This document shows, in pieces, positions 42,748 through 51,176 of a DNA stretch of 64,000 bases. The notes beneath the pieces were generated by a model that saw only the letters and a program-made list of their open reading frames with translations, was not told the origin of the DNA and did no database searches. The DNA comes from a virus, in IMG/VR virus record IMGVR_UViG_3300012203_000001, positions 1-64,000 of that record. One strand, written 5' to 3'. A program made the translations under genes and the position numbers. How positions within the stretch are numbered: the first letter of the stretch is position 1; every line of letters begins with the position of its first letter.

Positions 42748-43575
42748 ATGCCAGCAGTCAATCAATCGCTTGTCCCTTATAATCCTCTTGGTCGCCCTAA
42801 TTATGGTGACGGAACGTCGTATACAAACTCAGTTGATGCATGCTTAGCGATTTCGGGTCAGCTCGCCGGTGCGCTTGCGGTGGTGCCGAACTCGCCGGCG
42901 GCGATGTCTGTGTTGGTAGATATCGGGTACACTATTCCTAGGCCAGGGCAAACCGTACCGGCGTGGTTGAATAATGGCGCTGCACCGCAAACGGTATCGT
43001 TAGCTGCGCCTGGATCAAATTCGTATTACGCGACGATCTATTGGAATCTGTTGACGGCAACGGCAGGTGCTATATACGGTGCGCCGGCAACAAGCCCGAC
43101 TCCGATAATACCTGATGGCAGTTACCAAGTTCCGTTAGCTTTTGTTTTAATAGCTAGCACGGATACTACAATAATTGCAAGTAAAATTGTAGATGCTCGG
43201 TTCGTGATACCAGATAAACCTCTGACGGCGTCTCTTGGGCTCGTTACAACAAATCAGATAGTGAATTGTCAGGGTGCAAGCATTGTCCATGTAAACATGG
43301 TATTAAACGCTTATGTGACGTTGACCTTAAATAATTTACGATACGGTGTCCCGATATTTATTACTGCAACAAATGTAAATGCCGCTTCTGTGGTTTTAAA
43401 GTTAGGAGCAACTACGCCAAGTGGTTTAACGTATGCAATTAACGGTAAAATCGCCGGGACAAACGCAACACCAACAGATATGGCTGCAACTGGCGCAACC
43501 CTAACAACTGGCGATGTAATTTTACTTATTGGAAGTATAGTGCCAGGTCAGGCGATAATGTTTGCAATTTGTTAG
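42748..43575 (+). CDS. tail fibre or baseplate-associated protein
   Basis: The 275-residue, Ala/Thr/Val-rich protein is mostly beta-strand and follows the J-like gene. Low complexity and lack of charged residues agree with a trimeric fibre or an accessory tip protein. No known domain recognised. Confidence 0.55.
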   Translation: MPAVNQSLVPYNPLGRPNYGDGTSYTNSVDACLAISGQLAGALAVVPNSPAAMSVLVDIGYTIPRPGQTVPAWLNNGAAPQTVSLAAPGSNSYYATIYWNLLTATAGAIYGAPATSPTPIIPDGSYQVPLAFVLIASTDTTIIASKIVDARFVIPDKPLTASLGLVTTNQIVNCQGASIVHVNMVLNAYVTLTLNNLRYGVPIFITATNVNAASVVLKLGATTPSGLTYAINGKIAGTNATPTDMAATGATLTTGDVILLIGSIVPGQAIMFAIC

Positions 43576-43586
43576 TGAATAACTCA

Positions 43587-43883
43587 ATGGCTGCAATAGT
43601 CCAAATCGATTCGGATCTTGCCAATGCAATCGCGGGAATTGTTTTAGCGGCTGCAAACACCGGTCTCATTGATGCGGTCACCAGTGATCAATATCGTGCG
43701 GCGTTAATGCCTGCATCGCAGACGATCGTGCGCAAGTTCACCTGGATCATTCCGGCCGTAACCCAGACCGCGCAGACGCCCGGTGTCGTGGCGCTCTGCG
43801 ATGACGGCAACATTTACGAGACGACCGATGTCACCGCGACGCCGGTCGTGTGGGTCGCGAAAGGAGGGGCGCCGCAAACATGA
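43587..43883 (+). CDS. small tail-associated protein
   Basis: The 98-residue protein begins MAAIVQIDSDLANAIAGIV. GTG 43575, overlapping the upstream stop, is an alternative start. Position among tail genes is the only guide to function. Confidence 0.5.
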   Translation: MAAIVQIDSDLANAIAGIVLAAANTGLIDAVTSDQYRAALMPASQTIVRKFTWIIPAVTQTAQTPGVVALCDDGNIYETTDVTATPVVWVAKGGAPQT

Positions 43884-44239
43884 AACTCGTTATCTACCGC
43901 GATAACAATAACACGTTGCAAGTCCAGGTGTTTCATGCGGATGGGTCACCTTGTAATCTTTTCGGGTGCCAAATCCTGATGGCGTTTAAGAGCGATCAAT
44001 CGTTACCGAATTCTGCTGCGTTGATCATTAAAGGAACAACGCCGCCTTATTCAGGAATAACGATTAGTAATGTACCAAACAACACATTTAATGCGGCAAT
44101 CCTGACGGCAGATACTCAAGGGTTACCGGACACCATCGAGGTGTTTACTGATATTTTAATAGTCGATCCGATCGGTAACGCGTTTACGGTCGCGAACCCA
44201 ACAACCGTGGAAATCAAAGCTAATATAACAAGGAGATAA
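43880..44239 (+). CDS. small beta-rich tail protein (BppU-like N-domain?)
   Basis: The 119-residue protein begins MKLVIYRDNNNTLQVQVFHADGSP and looks like a single Ig-like or baseplate-upper-protein-type domain. It is coupled by ATGA and is preceded by AAGGAGG. Family call is tentative. Confidence 0.5.
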   Translation: MKLVIYRDNNNTLQVQVFHADGSPCNLFGCQILMAFKSDQSLPNSAALIIKGTTPPYSGITISNVPNNTFNAAILTADTQGLPDTIEVFTDILIVDPIGNAFTVANPTTVEIKANITRR

Positions 44240-44245
44240 TGTTTT

Positions 44246-44674
44246 ATGCCTAGTCAAGAATCTACTTATTTTGTGAACCTGCATGAAGATGTTTGGTTCG
44301 GTAAAAATCAAACGATGCCTACGATCCCAGCTAACTGGTACGTGTGCATGTTCTCGACCACGCCAGGGTTAGGCGATTTGGGCGGTGTTGAACTTACTGG
44401 ATCTGGGTACGTTCGTCTTGTGATCCCGAATACAACATCCTATTTTTCGGCTGCTTCCGCGCGTGTAAAAGTCGGGGCCGGCGGCTCGTATCCTCTCGCT
44501 TGGTTTACGGCTAGCGGTACACTTGGGCCGGTTGTGGCTACCGGACTAAGGGACGCGAGCTCTGGTGGCAACCTGATCTTGCTCAACGATTATGCATCTG
44601 GCAATCAGCAGACGATCTATTCCGGTAACGTGATAACGTTCAATGCGGCGGATTTCTCGTTAACGATTAATTAA
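44246..44674 (+). CDS. tail protein of unknown role
   Basis: The 142-residue protein begins with VNLHEDVWFGKNQTMPTIPANWYVCMFSTTP and is beta-rich throughout. This pattern occurs in phage proteins found beside fibres and may form a head-binding or trimer module. Function not established. Confidence 0.55.
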   Translation: MPSQESTYFVNLHEDVWFGKNQTMPTIPANWYVCMFSTTPGLGDLGGVELTGSGYVRLVIPNTTSYFSAASARVKVGAGGSYPLAWFTASGTLGPVVATGLRDASSGGNLILLNDYASGNQQTIYSGNVITFNAADFSLTIN

Positions 44675-44702
44675 TAAGTATGCCAGGATGTAGTTAGACG
44701 TT

Positions 44703-47700
44703 ATGATTGCAATCCAAGCCAAGGCTCCCGGTAGCGCTAACACGGCAACGCCGAATGCAACGTTCGGCGCTGCCGTAACTACTGGCAACGCCATTATTGT
44801 TTGGGTTAGCTGGTTTACGGCCTCAGGATCGGTAACCAGCGTTACAGACAACTTAGGAAACACCTATACGTCAATGGGGGCCCGAGTTCAGAGCGGTAAT
44901 ACGGGCGAACTTTGGGCTGCATTCAATGTCACCGGGGGAACAATTACCGTTACAGGCCATCTATCGTCATCGCAGACTTCGGCTCTTTGCGTGATATTGG
45001 AGGTTACAGGTATTTCGTCATCACAAGACGGATATGCAACTGCACATGCAAGCTCAAATTTAGTTAATGCCGGCAGCATAACTACCACAAACGCAAACGA
45101 TTTCCTTGTGCAATTCATGCGAGGTGGGACTCTCGCTAATATTGACCCTGGATGGTCAAACCAACCTTCTGATGGCAACGGCATGTTCGGCCAATACAAA
45201 GTCGTTGGCGCTACCGGCACTTATTCAGGCAAAATTAATCTTGCTGCATCTACAACCTGGGTATCTGCAATAGCCGCATTCAAGGCCAATCTGCCAACGG
45301 CATCGGTGCAGGCCGCAACATCGGTAACATCCAACTCAGCGACTCTGAATGGAACAATCGTGTCCTCGGCTGCGGGCAATTGCGTTATTGCGGGATTCAA
45401 TTTCGGGCTGACAACGTCGTATGGAGCTACCGTTCAAAACACTGGAAGCTTTGGCACCGGAACGTTCTCTGTGGCTATCACTGGTTTACAGCCAAATACC
45501 ACGTATCACGTCCAGGCATTTGCTGAAAATGTCGGAGGATACGGCCTTTCTGCCGATACCACGTTCACCACGACTGCCGGCTCTGGGCCGCCATCCCCTC
45601 CTACATACAGCAAGGGAGAAGTTCTATTTAACAGTACGCAGCTAGGGACCGCGGGACAAGACGTAACCGGAACCAAGGCCAGCCTTATAGATGCCGATAA
45701 ATCCACCTATTGGCAAACAACCATAACCGATAATTTTGATTGGGTCGGCGTAGATTGTGGAACGGCCACAAATCTAACTAGGGTTAGAATTTCCCCCATG
45801 AACGAATGCCTTGGGATACAAGTTCAAGGGAGCAATGATTCTACATTTGCAACTGGCGCTGCGGTTCTGGCTACGATTACATCCCCTCCACCACCCGGAC
45901 AATTGCAGAAGGAATACGCCATCAGCATACCGTACAACTGGACGTTTCGATACTACCGAATATGGTGCAACTATGCGCGCATGTTTTTGGCCGATCTAGA
46001 CTTTATCGGCAATTACACCTCCGGTGTCACAGCGGCAGCGGTTCAACCTGACATGACCCCACCAGGAGGATACTACGATAAGCCGATCCGGGTAAGGCTA
46101 TCTTGCTTGACGACCGACGCTAATATCTATTACACAACGGACAACTCGACTCCAACCACAAGCTCAACACTATATACGGTTCCGTTTGTGGCGCCAGCTA
46201 GCGCCAACACCAACGTTAGGGCGATAGCCACCAGCGCAAGTTTAACAAATAGCAGGGTGTCTCCAAATATCGAAGGTGGACTAACGGCCGACTACAAGCC
46301 GCCTTGGACATTCTTTATACCTTCTCAATCTATCCCCGGTAAAAATATTTTTGACGTTAATCGAGGATACAGGCTCAATAGACTCGAAGGGTCAATTTTG
46401 AAAGATCCGGTAAGCGGTTATTGGTACGCTTATGGAACATGTGCAGACGGAGGGCCAGGCAGCCCATTTACAGGGGAATCAGTCTACAGATCAGCGGACC
46501 TGATAAACTGGGAATGGAGAGGCATGATTATGGGTCCCGCGTCATTAGGTTATGATAGCAGTCTGATTCATCAGGATTTTCCTAACCTAACTCTGCACAG
46601 GACGCAGGTGCTCTATAATGCCGCTAATAATAATTATGTAGCATGGACGGCAGATTATCAAAGTGGCGCAATCTTAAGATATCATCGGTCCTGGACATCT
46701 AGTAGCCCGGATGGTCCATTCACTCTTGTTACCACGTTTAATAGCGGTGTTGGTGGTCGCGCGGGAACAGGATTGGATTTTGGCAGTTTTGTTGATCCAA
46801 CTAACGGCCAGCCATACTTAATATGGGTAAATAATGGCAGTGGCAGTGGAACTAGTATGTCGTTCGCAAAGCTGAACGCTGCGTACACGGATGTCCAGAC
46901 CGGCGCGGGGAACATGTACACTATTGATTATGGCGTAAATCAACGGGAAGCGCCTACTATGTTTTACCGGAACGGTACGTATTTTCTGATGTTTACTGAC
47001 CAAACTGGCGGCGCTTACACTCATGGTTATTATACAACGGCATCTTCTCCTCTAGGGCCGTGGGATGGAACACAAACAAATCCGTTTCAAACATCCACTG
47101 TTGAAGATAAAACTTTAGGATACCATTCCCAATGTAGCCAAGTTATAAAGATTCCCGGCCGAGACGACGGAACCGGAAAAGGCGCTTTTCTTTATGACGG
47201 ATCGGGCCATTCAATTCCGACAGCTACAGGACTGAACACCCACCTTTGGCTCCCTATCGTGTTTCCAACCGATAGCACGATGACGATTTCGTGGGATACA
47301 TATCTCCCTAACTGGACATTGGACGGCATTTTCCCAACCGTGAGCGGCGCACCCTTAGCGGCAACAGGACTATCGGCATCGTGGTCAGGACTAAATGCGT
47401 CAATTGCCTGGGCAAATAATGAGACAGCTCCTAAAAAGATCTATATAGATCGAGCTGATGATTCTGCTTTTACAATAGACGTTGAATCAGAAGTATTGGC
47501 TGACGGAACCACATCATTTATCGACACAATGGTTGGGTTCCACGCCACTTTATACTATCGGATTAGAACCGTAAATTCCAGTGGGACAACGAATAGCGCA
47601 TCCGTATCCTTATCACCGCCAATGACGTTGTTATCGATTACGGATGCAACTATTGCAGCGATAGGCTTAGAAGATAATCGGCATTTGCCGGTTATTATTT

Positions 47701-48197
47701 CAGATACAAGCATGGTGGTGCTAGGTGTAGAAAACAAGCGGCGTATGGGATTGTCGATCTTGGGTACCAGTGCTGTTGTTTTGCATGCCGAGATTAATCC
47801 ACATTTCGCTGTGATGGTCGCGGATGGTAGCGTAGTGTTTCTAGGATTAGAAGACAACCGACATTTACCATTAGGTATTACGGATTCAAGCAGTGTCGTT
47901 CTTGGTATAAGAGACAATCGCCATCTACCTGTTATTATTTCGGACACTAGCTCGGTTGTGTTAGGTAGAGAAATCAATCAACATTTCGCATTTACGGTAG
48001 TTGACGGAAGCGTTGTGCTTCTAGGCTTGGAAGACAATAGGAGGTTTCCTTTAGCTATGTCTGACGCGAGCATTGTTCTACTCCATCCCGAGATCGTTGT
48101 GCGTACGCCATTAACGATTGTGGATACTACCATTGTCGGCCTTTGGCTAAACGGGCCGCGCGCCGGAATGAAGGCGGCGATAAAGCTTTTGACGTAA
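44703..48197 (+). CDS. multidomain tail spike with GH43-like beta-propeller
   Basis: The 1164-residue protein contains, in order: a beta domain (1-200), a fibronectin III domain (about 200-295, GLQPNTTYHVQAFAENVGG), a discoidin/F5-8C-like domain (about 305-440), a chitobiase-type domain (about 450-525, PIRVRLSCLTTDANIYYTTD), a five-bladed GH43-like domain (about 545-880, EGSILKDPVSGYWYAYGT), another FN3 (about 885-975) and eight or nine 20-residue repeats to the end. It probably binds and trims surface polysaccharide. Catalytic residues were not verified. Confidence 0.75.
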   Translation: MIAIQAKAPGSANTATPNATFGAAVTTGNAIIVWVSWFTASGSVTSVTDNLGNTYTSMGARVQSGNTGELWAAFNVTGGTITVTGHLSSSQTSALCVILEVTGISSSQDGYATAHASSNLVNAGSITTTNANDFLVQFMRGGTLANIDPGWSNQPSDGNGMFGQYKVVGATGTYSGKINLAASTTWVSAIAAFKANLPTASVQAATSVTSNSATLNGTIVSSAAGNCVIAGFNFGLTTSYGATVQNTGSFGTGTFSVAITGLQPNTTYHVQAFAENVGGYGLSADTTFTTTAGSGPPSPPTYSKGEVLFNSTQLGTAGQDVTGTKASLIDADKSTYWQTTITDNFDWVGVDCGTATNLTRVRISPMNECLGIQVQGSNDSTFATGAAVLATITSPPPPGQLQKEYAISIPYNWTFRYYRIWCNYARMFLADLDFIGNYTSGVTAAAVQPDMTPPGGYYDKPIRVRLSCLTTDANIYYTTDNSTPTTSSTLYTVPFVAPASANTNVRAIATSASLTNSRVSPNIEGGLTADYKPPWTFFIPSQSIPGKNIFDVNRGYRLNRLEGSILKDPVSGYWYAYGTCADGGPGSPFTGESVYRSADLINWEWRGMIMGPASLGYDSSLIHQDFPNLTLHRTQVLYNAANNNYVAWTADYQSGAILRYHRSWTSSSPDGPFTLVTTFNSGVGGRAGTGLDFGSFVDPTNGQPYLIWVNNGSGSGTSMSFAKLNAAYTDVQTGAGNMYTIDYGVNQREAPTMFYRNGTYFLMFTDQTGGAYTHGYYTTASSPLGPWDGTQTNPFQTSTVEDKTLGYHSQCSQVIKIPGRDDGTGKGAFLYDGSGHSIPTATGLNTHLWLPIVFPTDSTMTISWDTYLPNWTLDGIFPTVSGAPLAATGLSASWSGLNASIAWANNETAPKKIYIDRADDSAFTIDVESEVLADGTTSFIDTMVGFHATLYYRIRTVNSSGTTNSASVSLSPPMTLLSITDATIAAIGLEDNRHLPVIISDTSMVVLGVENKRRMGLSILGTSAVVLHAEINPHFAVMVADGSVVFLGLEDNRHLPLGITDSSSVVLGIRDNRHLPVIISDTSSVVLGREINQHFAFTVVDGSVVLLGLEDNRRFPLAMSDASIVLLHPEIVVRTPLTIVDTTIVGLWLNGPRAGMKAAIKLLT
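47628..48155 (+). repeat. tandem 60-base repeat encoding a 20-residue motif
   Basis: Eight to nine units follow the pattern ISDTSxVVLGxExNRHLPV, with two alternating subtypes (NRHLP- and NxHFA-bearing). The strict 20-residue period at the C-terminus of the spike suggests a beta-solenoid or a trimerising stalk. Units have diverged, so the array is not recent. Confidence 0.7.
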
Positions 48198-48205
48198 AAA
48201 ACTGT

Positions 48206-48667
48206 ATGAGCAATCTATTTTCTGATTCTGGGTTCATGCCGCACTCATATTGTTTGCAGGCCGATCCGGCAATCATCTGGCTCATGGTAATCTCGAACGG
48301 ATTGGTCGCCGCAGCTTATTACGCGATACCTGTGATGCTGGTGTATCTCACCAAAAAGAAAACGCACTTGCTCTTTAACTGGTTCTCGACGGCGTTCGCG
48401 ATCTTCATCTTCGCGTGCGGCACCGGGCATGTGATGGATATCATTGTCTTGTTCCGACCGATGTACTGGCTACAGGGCTTCGTCAACTGCGTGACTGCCA
48501 TCGCAAGCATCTATACCGCTATTTTCCTGGCTTATTATCTGCCGATCGTCTCGGCGGCGCTAAATGACCCTGAAGCGCTCCAAAAGCTTAAAGAGATTCA
48601 GGTGCAACTACGCGATCTACTGCAATCGGTATCCAAGAATGTGCAGCCCCATGTGGGTAATCGGTGA
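48206..48667 (+). CDS. stand-alone ethylene-receptor-type (ETR1-like) membrane sensor domain
   Basis: The 153-residue, four-helix membrane protein matches the N-terminal domain of plant ethylene receptors and related bacterial histidine kinases: FMPHSYC, WLMVISNGLVAAAYYAIPVML, LFNWFSTAFAIFIFACGTGH and YWLQGFVNCVTAIASIYTAIFL. The Cu(I) ligands of ETR1 (Cys65, His69) correspond to Cys 71 and His 75; Tyr32 corresponds to Tyr 38. ETR1 Asp25 is replaced by Asn 31. No GAF, kinase or receiver domain follows; only a short helix does. It is coupled to three membrane/coiled-coil genes. Confidence 0.78.
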   Translation: MSNLFSDSGFMPHSYCLQADPAIIWLMVISNGLVAAAYYAIPVMLVYLTKKKTHLLFNWFSTAFAIFIFACGTGHVMDIIVLFRPMYWLQGFVNCVTAIASIYTAIFLAYYLPIVSAALNDPEALQKLKEIQVQLRDLLQSVSKNVQPHVGNR

Positions 48668-49094
48668 GACGGTTACAGCGCTAGCCCAAGTACCGATCGT
48701 GGATCAAGCGATCGAGTTCGCTACCAAACACAAGGACGAATCGACGGCATTTTGGACATCACTGATCGCGTTCGGTGCGGTCGCCCTCCTGGTGTTTGTG
48801 GGCCGGTGGGGGTTTAAAAAGATCGAGCTTGTCATTTCAAATCACGAAGCGTTGCAGGCCGAATATATCGAGGCCCTGAAAACAAATCTGACTGCGACCC
48901 AGAAGATCGCATCCGGGTACGAATCGCAGAGCACGCAAACGGCAAATCTACTCAAGGAAGATATCGAGGCTACCAGGACACTGGCAGCCCGGGCATCGGA
49001 ACAAGCGCGCGCATTGGAAAAGGTCGAGTCAGCGCTTGGCGAACTTCTTAGAAGCATACGGCCGAATATCACTAGAGGACGAAGACCAGAATGA
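48639..49094 (+). CDS. single-pass membrane protein with coiled coil (1 of 3)
   Basis: The 151-residue protein has one membrane helix (FWTSLIAFGAVALLVFVGRW) near residues 35-55 and a long coiled coil to the end. It overlaps the ETR1-like gene by 29 bases. ATG 48651 is an alternative start. Possible partner of the sensor or a spanin-like protein; unknown. Confidence 0.55.
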   Translation: MCSPMWVIGETVTALAQVPIVDQAIEFATKHKDESTAFWTSLIAFGAVALLVFVGRWGFKKIELVISNHEALQAEYIEALKTNLTATQKIASGYESQSTQTANLLKEDIEATRTLAARASEQARALEKVESALGELLRSIRPNITRGRRPE

Positions 49095-49549
49095 GGAATG
49101 CAATCAGTAGCATAAAAAAGGGAGGGGAATGGTTTCTTGGAAATATCGGCCCGATCGGCCTGTGGCTTCTGATCTTTCTAGGGCTCGTGATTGTGTTCGC
49201 GCTTTTCAGTGTCAAGGATGTGGTAGACACCACGCGGGAACACGAGGAAACAATCGTGGGTGCGTACAACAAGCGGCTCGAGGAACTTAAAATTATCCTC
49301 GGCGTTGTTGAGGAAGAAGAAAAAACACGGCTCAGTGGCGACTCGGACTTCACTAAGGCTTATGTAAAATACAAATTTGACACGAAACAGTGGCAGGAGC
49401 AAACCGAGAACACTTTGCAGGTGTTGCTCTTAAAGGTTCAACACGTTCTCGATGATCAGTTTACTGGCTCTGAGTATGATCAGATGCAGAAAGACGCTAA
49501 AGCTAAAGGGATGACATTGCCTGATCGGCCGAAGAGGGCGACGCCATGA
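49091..49549 (+). CDS. single-pass membrane protein with coiled coil (2 of 3)
   Basis: The 152-residue protein has a membrane helix at about residues 20-42 (IGLWLLIFLGLVIVFALF) and a highly charged helical remainder with EEEEKTR. ATGA couples it to genes on both sides. No family recognised. Confidence 0.55.
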   Translation: MRNAISSIKKGGEWFLGNIGPIGLWLLIFLGLVIVFALFSVKDVVDTTREHEETIVGAYNKRLEELKIILGVVEEEEKTRLSGDSDFTKAYVKYKFDTKQWQEQTENTLQVLLLKVQHVLDDQFTGSEYDQMQKDAKAKGMTLPDRPKRATP

Positions 49550-50067
49550 AGACAAATCTCATATCCGATGTGATTGGCTACTTTATCGTAGTTGGGACGT
49601 TCGGCGCTGTTACGTGGATGATGCAGGTAGGGTTCAATAAGCAGAGCAAGCAGAATGAGGCAGTGCTCGCCGAGGTCCGGCTTTTCCACAACGATACGCG
49701 CGCGTTCCTTGACCGGAACGAAAAAGCGGTGGCGGACATTGGCCAGAACGTTGCGCACGTGGACCAGAACGTTTCTGCCGAGCTGGAAGCGAGCTCCAAG
49801 CTGGTGCAATCAATCAGTCAGCAGGTGACCACGACGGCCCAGAAGACTGAGCAGGCGGCTCAGGAGGCGGCTCTGAAGACCGTTGAGGTGGCTAAGGAAG
49901 CGAAAGAGAAAGCGCCTGTGGTTATTGAGAAACACACGATTGAGCATCACACAGAGGTTATCAGCGACAGCGAGCTGCGCCGGCGCGAGAAAGCCAAGGC
50001 GCAATGGGACAAATACCGGCAGGATAAAGTGGATTGGGATAAGAAATACGGTAAGAAGAAGCATTAA
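49546..50067 (+). CDS. single-pass membrane protein with coiled coil (3 of 3)
   Basis: The 173-residue protein has a membrane helix at about residues 9-26 and a long Ala/Gln/Glu-rich coiled coil, ending in a Lys-rich tail. Its architecture copies the two upstream genes. It converges on the minus-strand HTH gene with a four-base overlap. Confidence 0.55.
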   Translation: MKTNLISDVIGYFIVVGTFGAVTWMMQVGFNKQSKQNEAVLAEVRLFHNDTRAFLDRNEKAVADIGQNVAHVDQNVSAELEASSKLVQSISQQVTTTAQKTEQAAQEAALKTVEVAKEAKEKAPVVIEKHTIEHHTEVISDSELRRREKAKAQWDKYRQDKVDWDKKYGKKKH

Positions 50068-50321
50068 GGTTCGCGCTCTTTCCGCATCCATTCAATTGCG
50101 CCCAACGCCTGCTCGAGTGTTGGGAACCGTTTGCCGCCCCACCAGTTGTAGACAGCCGATGGCGGTACTCCGAGAAACTTGGCAAGGGCCGCACCGCGGC
50201 CGTCTACTGCCTGCACGAACGCTTTAAGTTCGCGCAGGAAACGTTTGGTCCGTGGCCCGAGGCCGCGTTTCACTGGAGACTTGCCTCTCCTGAAAACATG
50301 TTTTGATCGTTGAGTTGCCAC
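50064..50321 (-). CDS. small helix-turn-helix protein
   Basis: The 85-residue protein contains GAALAKFLGVPPSAVYNWWGGKRFPTLEQALG, an XRE-like HTH with the recognition helix after G-V-P, plus a basic N-terminal arm. The start is GTG 50321, inside the lipoprotein gene. Likely a regulator of accessory genes (inference). Confidence 0.62.
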   Translation of the reverse strand: MATQRSKHVFRRGKSPVKRGLGPRTKRFLRELKAFVQAVDGRGAALAKFLGVPPSAVYNWWGGKRFPTLEQALGAIEWMRKEREP

Positions 50322-50620
50322 GAGGTAACCCGCTCATCCGCGCCGAACTTGACGACAAGCGGGTGGACGCGTGCCGTCATGCCGTAGAATGGTGCGGAAA
50401 ATTTCCATTTGTCCGGCACCCAGAGCGCGGCGCTGGTGCCGTCGCTGTTGGCCCTGGTCCTGTCGGGCTTACCCCATAGGGCCTCAACGTGTTGCTTTGG
50501 TTCCCCGACGACCGGCATCGCGTGTCCGTCAAAGCTTGTCGGGTTGGCGGTGGGTTCCGGTCCAGAGGCGCACCCCGCGAACGCGAGAATGGCACCGGTT
50601 ATGATCACAAATCGTCTCAT
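50270..50620 (-). CDS. SmpA/BamE-like small lipoprotein
   Basis: The ATG overlaps the upstream stop (ATGA). The signal peptide ends in FAGC (Cys 17). The mature part, with HVEALWGKPDRTR and VVKFGADERVTSWQ, resembles the SmpA/BamE/OmlA fold of small outer-membrane lipoproteins. In a phage setting it could change the host envelope during lysogeny. Confidence 0.6.
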   Translation of the reverse strand: MRRFVIITGAILAFAGCASGPEPTANPTSFDGHAMPVVGEPKQHVEALWGKPDRTRANSDGTSAALWVPDKWKFSAPFYGMTARVHPLVVKFGADERVTSWQLNDQNMFSGEASLQ

Positions 50621-50808
50621 TGCGGTGGCGAACATACGGAAATATCTTTCTGCGGTCTACGAATTTCTGCGACTGCTTTGTCCACGAGATCCATTAGCCG
50701 CATCTCTTTATTGGCGATGAAGCGCTCGCCGTCGTGGTCCGCGTCCGCGCGATCGTCGAAATACTCGCGGATCTCTTCAAGGAGTTCTATGAGTTCTTCC
50801 GTGGTCAT
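50617..50808 (-). CDS. small acidic helical protein
   Basis: ATG 50808 follows AAAGGAAGCC, so the 63-residue form starting MTTEELIELLEEIREY is chosen over longer frames. Coupled by ATGA to genes on both sides. Function unknown. Confidence 0.5.
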   Translation of the reverse strand: MTTEELIELLEEIREYFDDRADADHDGERFIANKEMRLMDLVDKAVAEIRRPQKDISVCSPPQ

Positions 50809-50951
50809 TTGGCTTCCTTTGAAAGAATAAAGTGTTTTAACGCTCGTTTTGCTCGGCCCTTGACTGTTGATAACCAAGCTTTGCTCTTGCGCGAGAGTTT
50901 CATGATTTTAATCCATTGACCCGTTTTGTAATCGTAGCGCCACCCTTTCAT
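50805..50951 (-). CDS. small basic protein (48 aa)
   Basis: A frame beginning MKGWRYDYKTGQWIKIMKLS is linked by ATGA overlaps to genes on both sides. It is strongly basic and could bind nucleic acid. No family recognised. Confidence 0.5.
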   Translation of the reverse strand: MKGWRYDYKTGQWIKIMKLSRKSKAWLSTVKGRAKRALKHFILSKEAK

Positions 50952-51109
50952 CGGTCGAATCCTTCCGAAGTCATTGGAGATTGCTCCAGTATGGCATCAT
51001 AGGTGTCGCTGGCTAATTGTGCCTGAGTCCCTTTCGCGCGCTGCGACAGTAAGCAGAGAGAAAATAATATTACGTCGATTTGTTCGTCGTTAAGATTAAT
51101 AATGGTCAT
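50948..51109 (-). CDS. small hypothetical protein (53 aa)
   Basis: ATG 51109 is preferred; a longer start at 51145 would lie in the loop of the hairpin at 51132-51163. The product is a short helical protein (NDEQIDVILFSLCLLSQRAK). Coupled by ATGA to the next gene. Confidence 0.45.
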   Translation of the reverse strand: MTIINLNDEQIDVILFSLCLLSQRAKGTQAQLASDTYDAILEQSPMTSEGFDR

Positions 51110-51131
51110 GTGTTTGTTTTTCGGATTGAAG

Positions 51132-51163
51132 AACCGAGCCACCATTTACAGGGTGGCCCGGTT
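51132..51163 (-). terminator. strong hairpin downstream of the barrel gene
   Basis: AACCGAGCCACC (51132-51143) pairs with GGTGGCCCGGTT (51152-51163) apart from one mismatch, with an eight-base loop. It lies just after the stop of the autotransporter-like gene. No T-run follows on the minus strand, so it may attenuate or stabilise rather than fully terminate. Confidence 0.5.
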
Positions 51164-51176
51164 ATCGTTTGTTTGT

